From contig VIIQ02000299.1 of NCBI GenBank assembly GCA_007449985.2, forward strand, positions 1 to 64,000: 64,000 nucleotides of DNA, given 5' to 3'. A program made the position numbers and the translations under genes. The DNA is from Desmodesmus armatus (Eukaryota; Chlorophyta; Chlorophyceae; Sphaeropleales; Scenedesmaceae). Shown piece after piece: positions 34,602 to 46,500 of this stretch. Every line of letters begins with the position of its first letter. Position 1 is the first letter of the stretch. Under the pieces are notes generated by a model, which did no database searches, was not told the origin of the DNA, and saw nothing but the letters and a program-made list of their open reading frames with translations.

Positions 34602-34680
34602 TCAGTGCGTGCTGCAGGGCAGCCTGCTGGGCTTAACGCTGTAAGACACGACTCCATGCGCAGGAGAAGATGTCAGCCTG
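34602..34680 (-). pseudogene. Duplicate of the terminal exon of the FDSGEY gene
   Basis: After a CCGCAG acceptor, one frame reads LTSSPAHGVVSYSVKPSRLP-CSTH and stop. This aligns residue for residue with LASPAHGLMSYTAKPSRLSC-GTH and stop at the end of the copy at 34781. The lengths and stop codon are kept, so it could be an alternative last exon or a simple duplicate. Confidence 0.45.
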
Positions 34681-34780
34681 CGGACGCACACAACGCCACT
34701 ATGCCATGCACGGCCCCTGCGCATGCCACGAATGCAACTGCGCATGCCCACCGCAGCAGCCCTCAAGCTACCCTTCAGGC

Positions 34781-35095
34781 TCAGTGCGTGCCGCAGGATA
34801 ACCTGCTGGGCTTGGCGGTGTACGACATGAGTCCATGCGCAGGAGAAGCCAGGCCTGATGTGTGCTGGAGGTGTCCTGCAGGACAAGGCCCGGCTGTTGC
34901 CGCTGCCGCTGGTGGTGCTGCTGGTGCTGAGGGGGTGTGCTGCAGGTGTCCTGCAGGACAAGGTGCGGCTGTTGCTGCTGTTGCTGCAGGTGCTGAGGGG
35001 GTGTGCTGGGCGGGCGTGCACCAGAGGCCGTCGATGGGTCGCTTGCCCTCTTTGGCCAAGTAGTACTCGCCGCTGTCGAAGCGGGACTGCCGCTG
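34781..35095 (-). CDS. Possible endosulfine/ARPP-19-like exon (FDSGEY motif)
   Basis: After a TCACGCAG acceptor the exon reads QRQSRFDSGEYYLAKEGKRP and stays open to a stop at 34781 (104 codons). Endosulfine/ARPP-19/Igo proteins carry FDSGDY, the site whose Ser is phosphorylated by Greatwall-type kinases so that the protein inhibits PP2A-B55. Here the motif is FDSGEY at about residues 6-11, preceded by basic residues and followed by AK, as in the family. The rest (CPAGHLQHTPSAPAA, twice) comes from an internal 75/66-bp tandem repeat at about 34869-35010, both multiples of three. Upstream exons with the conserved KLP..LL..RL segment were not found. The assignment rests on one short motif and could be chance. 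Confidence 0.35.
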   Translation of the reverse strand, partial: QRQSRFDSGEYYLAKEGKRPIDGLWCTPAQHTPSAPAATAATAAPCPAGHLQHTPSAPAAPPAAAATAGPCPAGHLQHTSGLASPAHGLMSYTAKPSRLSCGTH

Positions 35096-36359
35096 CTGCG
35101 TGACGCAAGGGGCAGCAACGAAGAGCGGTGGCGCACGAGGTGTTTATCACGCAGTGTAACGGGGGGTCTTGCAGGGCAGCAGCTGGCTATGCCTTTGAAC
35201 AGGTGCTGCACGCGGAGCAGGCAGCTGACACCTGAACCTGCCGTTCCTGTCTGTTGCCAGCACCCCAATACGCATGCAGCACTGCAAGCAGTTCGTGTCT
35301 CGCCATGATGCTTCGCACAACAAGACCGTACTACTAGCAGCAGTGACACCGTGCACTGCCCCGCTGGCTTCCTGTTGCGCATGGTGCTGCTGCAGCACAG
35401 CAGCTGCTTGGTGTAAACCCACGCCATACCCGCCCCCTGTATTACTTCTCACCTGCAGAGGCCTGCGAGCGCCAATCAGCTGCATGGTCGACTTCTGACC
35501 GCACACAGCTGTAGAGGGGGACTGTCGCATGAACTGCTCGCAGGAAGTTGCCATCTGCAGATGGGCAACAGCAGCAGGGCCAACAGCACGATACGTCACA
35601 GGATAGCCGCAGAGGTATGGTGGATCAGCTGTCGCGTTGCATGAGATCAATCAAGTAATGCTGTATGAGCCAGCCGTGCCTTACTTGGTGAAAGAGGTAA
35701 AACGTTGGAGTGATTATGTGTGTTTGGCTCCGTATAGCATCTCTATGTATTCTTGACGTTCGTAAATGTCTTGAGTGGCCTCTAGAAGGTCCCGCACACA
35801 TACGTTCAGTCCAAAATCCATGATGTCATGAGGGGGGTGTAACCCGCCACCTTGTACGGCCATGAACATTACACTCAACTTGCAATGGCCACAACATGCC
35901 AAAGATTGCTCACGAACGTGATAAAACTAGCCTGCGGCGCTGCACTCGGGTCTGCAATGGGTTCTTGTTCAAAAAGCTCAAAGTCAGCCCAGTCACTGCT
36001 GACGGAGGAGGTAGTCTTCAACTTAGTGCAGCACGTGAAAGCAAAGGATCAGATCCTGTCGACGTGCGTCAAGGCCAACACACAGGCGGCAGCACCAAAG
36101 CAGTCCCAGGTTACGCCAAACGGCTTGGCTGCCGCAAAAGCCATCCATCCCGGATGTAGTAGTACTACGGGTGTTCCAACCCCACACATGCAGCACAAGA
36201 ACCGTCACACAAAACGAGTTGTGTCTCACAGCCAACACCAACCCCATGTGAACAAGGGTTGAATGTTGAGTACAAGGTGCAACACACCCGAACAACCCAT
36301 GCACCCCACAAGAACCCAACCCCCACTGGGCTGCTACTAATGGAGGCAGAGATCAGTGC
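35096..36359. other. Spacer between FDSGEY exon and segmental duplication copy B
   Basis: No firm gene. Two weak candidates overlap. On the minus strand 35821-35714 encodes MDFGLNVCVRDLLEATQDI and YERQEYIEMLYGAKHT before a stop. On the plus strand an ATG at 35885 opens a 125-codon frame (MATTCQRLLTNVIKLACG) to 36262. Neither has recognisable domains or a splice context. Confidence 0.25.
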
Positions 36360-39300
36360 AGCAAGTGAAAGCACAGAGTGTGATTTGTCCAACCACAAGG
36401 CAAACCTGCATATGTTGGGGTTTAGGATTGGGTGCTGCCTCCCGTACGTTTGTGCCTGAGCCCCTAAACCGTCACCTCCAGCACCCGAGCAGTGCGGAAT
36501 GGCAATGCGGCCCATTCATGGCACCCACTCACAAATGCAGAGGGCCCCAGGTGGGTTCAGCGCTCTGGCTCAGTTTTAGCGGCTGCAAAACCAAGCACAG
36601 GGGTGTCTTGTGAAGGGTCTTGTGTGTGTGTGTGAGTGACATCAACCATGCCAAAGGCGTGGTTGTTGCCGGGTGTGAGTGACATTGATCCCGTCACAGG
36701 GTTCAACATTTCCTCACACTCTCACAGAGACACACCCTGGCTGTAGCAGCCTATAAAACAATACACAAGTCATGTGGCCGTCGCCGCTGGGCTGCTGGAA
36801 ACCTGTGCAGCTGTCGCAGCAGCGGGAGCCAAAAGAATGGGATACCGAGGACAAAAGGATGTCAATTGAAGGTCAGTCCACACCGCCTGCCAAACGCCTC
36901 AAAGGCACCATGTGCTGCACAGCGCAAACCACTGTGGATAAACAAAGAGCCACAAAAGTATCCACTCAGAAGACAGTGCAGGCAACCGCAAGCCTTGTAG
37001 TACCCAGTGCCCCCCCCCCCACACACACACCCACACAAAGAACAAAGAACAGGGGCGCCACCTTGGCATGCACATGCCGACTTCATGCATAGGTTGCGCC
37101 GTTGGCACCCTTGACATCCATCATCCATGCCATGTCATTCATGCCGCTCTCACTCACTCAAGGGCAACAGTCAGTGAAGTCAGAGGTCAGTACCACACCG
37201 CCCGCGCGACAGCCTCCAAAGCCATGATGAGACGGCCCAAGCTAGCAGAAAACTTTCTCGCAAAGCGCGTCGAATGCGTTGCACAGCGCAATTACCTGTG
37301 GATAAATACCGCATACACTCCAGCACCCGTGCAAGTATCCACTCAGTAGACAGTGTCACTCAGTAGACCGTGTAAATAAATGGCCTATGGCCATATCGTC
37401 TGGGCCCTCCAGAGGGCAAATGCACATGGTATGAACCGCGCTGCGCGAGCCAGGGACTGTGATGCAGGGATGGGGGTGGGGAAATGAAGACTACAGGAGA
37501 CAGCACCCAAAAGCATTGAAAAACGCCATAAGAGAAAGGGTTACGCGAGACGGAGCCTTTTTGGGACTGATACAAGCAAATTGTTCGCCAGTTTCGACGA
37601 GCTGATCGCCAAGTCATGTGCTGGTTTTCCGGAACGGAGGGCGATTGGCGCGGTTTGTTCAGGCTGCAACTAAATGACGTGCGTAGTTTACATCGTGATT
37701 ACTGCAATTCCGAAAGCCTGGCAGCGAAGACAGCTACTGTTCCTTGCCATTTGCTCTGTGGTGATGTATGAGTACAAACAGCACCGACAGGTACTTCTTT
37801 TTCAACACAGTTTGTCACAGCTATGTTGGCTGGACCGATGGCGTTGAGGGTGCCTGCCTGTGGTATCCATGAACATGCAACAACATGCACAGGACAGTCC
37901 ACACAGCCAGGCACCTTGAGTCATGCTGGATCGTTAGCTTTTGAACCTAGCTTTCTCTTGTTACTGTCAGCTTCAAGTAAGGTGCGGATTTTTCACGGTT
38001 ATTGGCTGGAAACACCTCTGGCAAACAGCTCCTGGAAGCTTGCTTGTGGCGTTTGGTGCAAAAATATGTTCGGCGTAGCAAATCAGACACAAACCAAGCC
38101 TGAACTGCGCGTGGACAGGTCATGCCATGCTACGAGCACGGAGTGTGACTTCAACACAGCAGCAAAAGAGCCATAGAAAAAAGGTGTTTTTTGATTTCAA
38201 ATTAGAGTCCGAAACAGTAGTGTGAACGGGACGGAGCTCAAAAAATCGAGACAGGTGTGAGAGAGCAGAGTTCAGTTTTTGGCAAGCATGCGCGTATGTC
38301 ACAGCACCGAAGCGTGATCATAACGGACCGGTGTATCCTCGGTTCTGGAGAGGTCGGCCATCGTCCGCTATAGCCAAGGCCCTTCGGGCCCAGCCAACAA
38401 CCGTGACGTATCCAGTGCCGCCCCCCCAAGAAAGGGCAGGGGCGCCACCTTGGCATGCACATGCCAACCATCGCATGCTCCCACACACAGGCAACCAATG
38501 CCCCCAACCAATCGTCCTGTTGGAGCAAAAGTCTCCTGGTCACTATGTTGGCAAGCACATGCCAACTTGAAGCATATATGTCAGTGTGTAAACGGAGCAG
38601 CAGTCCACATGCCATGTGGCACTGCCTGCACCCTAAACCACAACTCAGCACTGCGTGTGGCACCTTATTGATGCAGGACAGAACAAGTGTGCAGTTGCGC
38701 CAGTGGCAGCAACACGTACACATGCATGCATGCATGCATGCAGACGCTAGCAGCGCGCCCAAAATCATAGCTGAGCAAGTGGACAGAGAGGAACAGCAGC
38801 CTCTCCCCCAAACAGGGAGAGCCAAACATAGAGAGACACAGCGCAGGTGTGTGCCAGGCACCCTGCGTCAATCAAGTGCCAGTCACCACATCGCAGCAAA
38901 CAACAGCTGCCACCAATCGCAGTATAGACAAGATTGCGCTATGTGTGGCAAGTGGGATTACGCCCCCTTGGTAAAACCAAAAAAATATAGACCAGAGACA
39001 TACACAGCGCTAAGTGTGCCTTAGCGGCTCTGCAAAGGAAGTGGCAGCGCCAATTGCAACACCTGCGCAGCGCCAGTTGCCAAAACATCCCAATCGAAAC
39101 ACAGGAGCCACAGCAGCAAGTGGCTCAGGACGCCACGCCATGCCGAGGCATGCCGCCGATATGGGACCTGCCGCGACCAATGTCCGATATGTGTGACATG
39201 CTACTGGGAAGAAGGCGTAACGCATCAAGACCGCACAGTGACAACACAAGCACTCACAAAAATTGATCGTCTCCTGATGAAGCTCCAAACACGACTTCAC

Positions 39301-41200
39301 GACGAAATGAAGATACGAAGATTGCGTAGGGTAAGCAGCCACTGTATACCTGACAGACAAAAGCAAGCAGTCATCCGCTGCATGACGCCACCACATGTGG
39401 CACAACCAGGCAGCACAAGGTCCAGCACAAGGTCAATGCAGCACAATCGCACCAGACACAACAGAGAACAGCCCGACACAACGCCACAGACAACACTACA
39501 GCAAAGACTGCCGCCTCGCTTTGGCTGGCCAATAGCACAGCACACCACAGGGAATCACCCAAGCCATACATGCATGCTACTAGCATCTTTGAAAGATAAC
39601 AAGCAGCAAACATCAGTGGCGTACTGCAGTTTGCGTCATCTCAACCCCACAGGCTACTCGCATGAGCCCTCGCCCGTCCAGGTACCTCCAAAGGCACATG
39701 GTTGCATACTGGCTAGATCACAGGCAGGGCGCCGTCACTGTCCCTCGTTGACTGCCCAAGGCAGGCATGCATGCACTGGCAGTCTTGCCGCAATGCTGCG
39801 GTACAGACAAGTCACCTAAGCACCCAACACAGCAGCAGACGCAAACTGGTGGGCGATCAGTGCCAGGAGGCCGGGGTGCTGTGTTGACAGCCCGGCGCAG
39901 GGGGACACACCTGAGGAGAGTGTGCATGCAGGGTCGCACACCCCCCAGCAGTGAAAGACCTGATCTTCGCGGTCAACAAGCTACACTGAAACAGGCAAAG
40001 CAGAAAGTTGCCACAAAATCCCCCCCTCCCGGCCTTCCCTGATCCCATCATGCGGGGATGGAAAAGCCAGCTACTTGGGAAAACAGCAAACGGCGCACCA
40101 GACACATGCACAGCTGAAAGGAATAGCTGACAGACTCGCGCCACAGCCTGTTGCAGGTAACCAGCAGCGGTGTACGAGACATGACCTCCAGGACGGATCA
40201 CACAGCTAAAAACAAGCCCCAGCAGCGCCAGATGCATCCACAAAAAGCCCATGAGCCGCACACAGTACATCTGTGCTACTTCACCCAACCCTGCGATCGT
40301 AGGGCGGTCGGCAACAGGCAGCAACCCTACCTTGCAAAGAAATGCACACATATGCTGGTGCCCAGGCAGCAGGCTCCTGCAGACCGTCACAGGGCACCAC
40401 ATCTCTGCCAGATTTTGCGCCTCATGCCAGCACAGGGGTCCTGCAGGCTGTGCCAGGATACACGCCCCATGCCAGTTCAGGCCTGTGCCACTTGGGGTCC
40501 TGCAGGCTGCCATGCATCAACCCCATGACGTGCCAGCACTGGGCTCCTGCAGGTTCACATGGGCCACCACACCCCATGCCAGCACAGGGCTCCTGCAGGT
40601 TGACACAGCACACCACACCTCATGCCAGCACAGGGCTACTGCAGGCTTTCACGGGGGCGCCTTGCCAGCACAAGGCGCCTGCAGGCTCCCATGCACCCAA
40701 CCCCATGCCATGCCAGCACAGGGCTCCTGCAGGTTCACATGGGCCAGCACACCCCATGCCAGCACAGGGCTCCTGCAGGTTCCTCTGGTCAGCATGATGG
40801 GGGTGGTGTACCAGGCAGGGTGGTGAACCAGGCAGCACTGCCGCTTCGAATACCCCACCCCTGGACCAAAAATACAATGACGCAACCCCAGTGCTGAGCA
40901 CCGTGGTCACCACTCCACAGCTGCAGTGGTTTTTCCCCAGCGATGGAAGCCATGCACTGTCAGTGTCAATATTGACACATACAACAACATGGGGTTGGCC
41001 AAACTGTGGGGTTGGCCAAACTGTGTCCAGCTAATATGCCAACGCAATCGTTCCTTCGTCACTCCATGTGCCAATACCCCCGTCACTCCATGTGCCAATA
41101 CCCCCAGGTACACCCATGCACTGTTGATGTCGATCTCAGAACATGATATGCACACACAGCCTGCAGCATGAGACACCACCCTATGCAGGCCAAACCTTCA
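36360..41200. repeat. Segmental duplication, copy B, with ~1 kb extra segment
   Basis: Second copy of the segment at 29440-33100. It contains an additional ~1,030 bp (about 37350-38400) absent from copy A, and a longer stretch (about 39530-40400) before its minisatellite. The repeated block GGGGCGCCACCTTGGCATGC occurs twice in each copy, so the ancestral segment already had an internal duplication. Confidence 0.65.
40420..40790. repeat. Minisatellite with ATGCCAGCACAGGG / TCCTGCAGG core, second locus
   Basis: About eight units with the same ATGCCAGCACAGGGCTCCTG start and TTCACATGGGCCACCACACC tail as the array at 31.7 kb. Units are 40-60 bp and more diverged. Confidence 0.75.
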
Positions 41201-42880
41201 GTGAAGCAAAGATGTCCGATAGGATCAGGCTGGAGCTTTGGTGACGTGCATTGCTGTTGGCTGAACTCTAGTTGCGGGTACTGGCATTGGTGCACATTGT
41301 TGCTGTTGCAGCACTTTGCCTAGATTGCGGTGTGTTCACCACATAGGCACAGTACTGTTGCATGCACAGGTGACGCCGTCACACAGTGTGTAAATGACGT
41401 GGAATGGCAGGTGCATATTTTCCCCTCCTGCGCTTTGTGTAATTGGGTGCAGGAACTGCAGTAAAAGGGCACAATCGTCGCAATCAAGAATACAGTTTTT
41501 GCAGCTAATCAGCCATATCCGTGTAAGCAAGACAGTCACCTATCTGCATGTGTCAGCTATGATTGATCAACTGATGGTTTAAGTGAAGAAGTGCACTTTG
41601 TACAATTTCTCAATGCGAGGGATGGGTTGGGGGGTTTTGTGCTGGGACTGCACACTCATAATTGACCAATTGCACCCTGAATTTGCAAATTCCACGTCAC
41701 GAATGCACATATTCTGGTCCTGTCACAAACTTTGTGCGGCGCGTATTCTACGAATCAAATCTGCTTCCAACCTCTGCAGATAGGCATAGGTACCATGATC
41801 ACTTGAAATGCATCCGTTCTGCACACTATGCACCAAGTCTTCGTGGTGCATGCCAATCACCACCATCTATGCCAACTTGCTTTTCAACTGCTCTCTTCAT
41901 TTATGTGTCGTGGCATGTTACACGTTTACCTCTTGCAGGTACCACATGTGTAGGCAACAGGAGAAAACAAACTTTTTTTTGGAGTCACCACAACCAAATT
42001 CCACTCATATGCAGAAAACAATGTACACAACATGAGCGGTCAGAATGTGGCGACAGTTTCGGCCCCACCCGACTTGCACGGGATCGTAAGGCCATGCAAT
42101 CTTGCACAACACCACAACAGCTGACAAGCCTTACGCCTGAACGACGCCAGCAGGGCCAACAGGGAGCCAAGCACCCAAGAAGCGCCGCATGCGTTACAAC
42201 CCAAGCACAGACACCTAAACCTTCAACTGCACAGCCAACTGCACAGGTAAGGCCAGGCCACACGTTCAGGGACGTGTGGAGGAGGGCACACAATAAAACA
42301 GCTACATCCTTTACATCAGACATGCATAACACAAACTCTTCCCAGACCGTCAGTGACAAGGCTTCAAGCTGTCATTCACAACAGCCATCACATGAACAGG
42401 TGTGCCACGCTGGCCGCACAGCCAAGCCTTGGCCCAAGGCACTCAGTGAGTGCTTGGATTGGTTGGCAGCATTGTACAAGGACACCGAGGCCCAAGCCTC
42501 GCACACACCGCCATTGCAGGCAGACACAAAACTGCCATGGCTCAGGCCAAGGCAGCCTGGCTAGCACAGCCAGTAGTACTGCTGCTTTGCTGCTTTGCCC
42601 CCCTCCCCCAACAGTCCCACCACCACCCACTACCACCACCCCTGCCAGTAACACAGACACCATGGCAGGGCTGACTGCAAACTATGCACTGTCAGCACCG
42701 TGTCCTGCACAAGCTGGCAGCAGTCCCACCACCACCCACTACCACCACCGATTCGGCCGACAGGGTCGGGAGAAGAAGAGGTCAGGTCCGCCTCTTAGTC
42801 CTAGTACCACTTGCACCCAAAATGCCCCAGGCATTGTGCAAGTGTATGCCAGAGACTGCTCACTCAATGACAGCCACAGT
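41201..42880. other. Spacer between copy B and the 82-bp repeat
   Basis: No recognisable gene. Longer open frames (for example 41.7-42.56 kb on the plus strand) have irregular composition and no identifiable domain or splice pattern. Confidence 0.3.
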
Positions 42881-42882
42881 GG

Positions 42883-43275
42883 CACTTTGTAGATCACTGC
42901 TGGCCCCGTGGCTGCCAGGAGGCATTGCCCTTAGGTAACAACACCAATCGCCAGGAGTCAGTGGCACTTTGCAAATCACTACTGGCCCCGTAGCTGCCAG
43001 GAGGCATTGCCCTTAGGTAACAACACCAATCACCAGGAGTCAGTGACACTTTGCAAATCACTGCTGGCCCCGTAGCTGCCAGGAGGCCTTGCCCTTAGGT
43101 AACAACACCAATCACCAGGAGTCAGTGACACTTTGCAAATCACTGCTGGCCCCGTGGCTGCCAAGAGGCCTTGCCCTTAGGTAACAACACCAATCACCAG
43201 GAGTCAGTGACACTTTGCAAATCACTGCTGGCCCCGTGGCTGCCAAGAGGCCTTGCCCTTAGGTAACAACAACAA
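42883..43275. repeat. Five-copy 82-bp tandem repeat
   Basis: CACTTTG starts at 42883, 42965, 43047, 43129 and 43211, exactly 82 bp apart. Each unit reads CACTTTGCAAATCACTGCTG, GCCCCGTGGCTGCCAGGAGG, CCTTGCCCTTAGGTAACAAC, ACCAATCACCAGGAGTCAGT. The first copy is the most diverged and the last breaks off after AATCACCA. Confidence 0.9.
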
Positions 43276-43595
43276 TCACCACGCCGTACGTGGACGGTCC
43301 CAGTCCAACTCCTTTCTTTGGAGCTTTCAGAGCTGTAGTACTGTGAAGATACTGCCCTACTGTCCTCATACTGACCCGTGGCACAGCTTGTCGGACAAGC
43401 TGTGTCCAGGTCGGACCACTTGCATCGTGTATTTTTAACCCGGTCAAAGCAGTGCTTGCAGCAAGTGCACGAACATGCCTGCACTGAGTGCGCGTAGAGC
43501 ATCACCCATCATACAAGCAGCCCGGCCCGGGTCCCCAAGTGCCTTTGAGAGAGGATCATCACCTTGATCGCCGGGTTGACAGGGTTTGAAACATG

Positions 43596-46500
43596 TCAGG
43601 GCTCAGGCAGTACCCGCCGTGGCAGGTTTGCAGCGGTGGCATCTGGAGTCTCTTGGGTGGATGCTTCCTCTGGCAGGATGACGCCAGTGACTGGTGTCAA
43701 CAGCCCATTGTCAACCGCTGCGTCTGGGGCTGGGTCAGCCAGCACAGGAGGTATTTCACCAGATGAAGTGTCGCCATCTGCAGTAGTTGAATTACCAGAT
43801 GAAGTGTCGCCGTCTGCAGTAGAGTTGACCTTCCTGGGAAAGACCGTCTCTCCCAGGCCGGGCACAGGCTGGACGCTGACTGTCTCGGAACTTGGCAGTA
43901 GGGTGGAAAGCATGCTCATCATGATTGGTTCAGTGGTGTTGGCATCGGTTGCCACCTCCAGCTCAACATCATCCACAGTGGAATTTGCCTCACTGGCAGT
44001 GGCCCACTGCAGTGCTGCAAGTTTGGCACCATCCCCCGTGCCGGAGACTTCAGTTGCGTTTGCCCCTGGCTGACGACCTGCAATGCACCAACATGCCAAC
44101 TACTTGTCACAGGGCGGGCACTGACACTACCCAGGACTCGGTGAGGACTGGACGGCATGCATGCGATGCAGTGATGTACATGTGTACTGGCAGCCTGCCC
44201 TGCATTCTCTTTGCCACCCGGAGTCCGTGGGGCACACAATGTGCACAATGTGTTGCAAGTGTGCGCCGTCGGGCGGGTATGGTGCTACAAGTGGTACTTA
44301 CGCTTCTGGCCCAGGCTCTGCTGGCCCAGGCTCAGTCTTCGCAGAGAGAACAACTGGTCGGCACGGAAAGTTTGTGCAGGGGACTGGTTGCATGGATAGA
44401 CCTGCAGTTGAAACATCATTGGTCAATCAGGTGTGTTGCACCAATGAAATCAACATGTTAGCCCTGTTTTGACCCAGGTGCTTCTGAAAAACTTGCAATT
44501 GCACATGGCAATGTGCAGACATGAACCAAGCGTCACCCTGACTATTAATCAAGCCAACTGCTGACCCAACATATGTAGGCCTGCCAATTCTCACCTGCAA
44601 CGTGGTTTTCTCCGCAATAATGCCCGCACGCATATCTGCAACAACGGCAATTGCAAACGACGCCATGCTGAGTATTGACAGAAGACATCCAACAGCTGCC
44701 GGCCTCCAACAATTGCTTGCCAATTGCGACCCGACCACCCACCAGGTCACAGGGGGACAAGGCACCTAAGGGTCGAAACCCCTTGGCACGTGAAGGGTAT
44801 GGGCTTAGTGTGTGGGGTCGCCCGCCGAGCGGAAGGCAGACAGGTAGCCAGCTGCATGTGTTGCCTGTGGCGTGCTGTAAGGGTGTTGCACTCATGAGCA
44901 CATGGTTATTATGCTGCATGCCATAGCTTGTGAGCTTTGAGCGGACACCTGCCACGGTTCTATATCATTTACTCACCCAGACACTGGTTGTGCCACAGAT
45001 TGCGCACTCCATCTGCAGTGTCAAGTTGCCAAATCGCACCCTCAACTAAGCCATAGCATGAAGCAACCTGTGGCAAACAGCGGGTGCAAGGAGGACCATC
45101 ATGGGACGGTTGCATGCCCACTGCATACGTTGCCTTTGTCATGTCTTTGTCCTTGGCATTTGGTAGCTAGCATGACACTTCAAGCGGCCCTCACAGCTGA
45201 CCTACCAAGCATCACCAGGTCACTTACCACCACAGATCCATCTTTCAAGAGACGTGTGATTCCGGTTGCCATCATGCAGCAAACAAGTGAGAGAACGTTG
45301 CACAACACCAAGCAGGACAACGTTGACTTGTTAACAAGTCAGCATTTCCAGGGTGGACTCATAGAATGAAGGTAGGGTTATGCGTTGCCACTGGCACACC
45401 CTGTCCAGGAGTTGCTGCAGTGCGCTATAAACCATGACCTGGGCACATTCGGCAAATCCAACATTGTTGCCAACTGTGTTGCGTGGAGGGGCGGAGGGAC
45501 ACTGCCGTCAATGAGGGACAGAGTTCAGGTGGATGCAACAGCTTTTTGCCAAGGGTGCTGCAAGCACGCTCAGCGTTTGTGGCCACAACCAAGGTCAGGT
45601 TTTTTTTTATCAACACAACGCATACAACAAGGGCTCTATTGACCAGTACATGACTCACCCCCACCCCCTCACACAGAAAAGTCATCATCATTGCACTGCA
45701 TGCTGGGGCCTCACCTAACCTTGCAACCATGCACTTGTCTGTTCCTCTGAACTGCAACTTGGTCCGGCCCCCGTCAATCGTTCCATAGTGAAAGAGTTCA
45801 AGCCGTTGGTTGTCACCACCTGCGCCAATTCCAAAAGTTTTTAGTGCTAGGACTCATTCCACAGATAATCAAAGGCAACAGCTGGATGGGTCATCGGCAA
45901 TGCAGTTGCTGCCACTCAGTGTATCCCATTTTGAGACATGCCTCCACCCCAGGAATGGCTCACCATGGCATCTGTACATGTACAACTGCAGCAACGCAAA
46001 TACAGCATGTGGTGTGTCTGGTGTGGGGCGGCCACTCAGGAGTATCTCTTGAATATTTGCCAAGCATGTGGAATGCCCAGGGAACGTAAAGCTCGAGTTA
46101 TACTGTTCACAGAGGGTGGAAGAAGGTTTGGCATGTTGCATTGCACTGCGAAAAACTGAGTCTGGCGACACATGCGTTACATCCACCTCGAATCAGGCAG
46201 CACAGCCCTGCATGGACGTATGACGTCAATTACGCTCACCTGTGTTCCATCTTTCCAGCCTGGAGCATCAACACAGAGCTGACCGTGGGAGAGGGAGTCT
46301 CTTAACACTGTGATGGGAAAAACACACCAAGAGTTGGCCGGGAGTTCCCAACCAGTGGACGCCCCACTCCTGACAAAGACTTTCTGAGCTGACACATGGC
46401 TCAGTTGTGCAGATGTTCACCTGATGACACAGACCTCAGTTCAATCCCACACAGAAAGCTGAGCTCATGTGTACACGATAGGCTCACCTGGTTGCATTAT

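Noticed and set aside
38722..38745. ATGC-repeat as a promoter or origin element
   Set aside because: It is a short simple repeat (CATG)n with no supporting context, and part of the decayed duplication.
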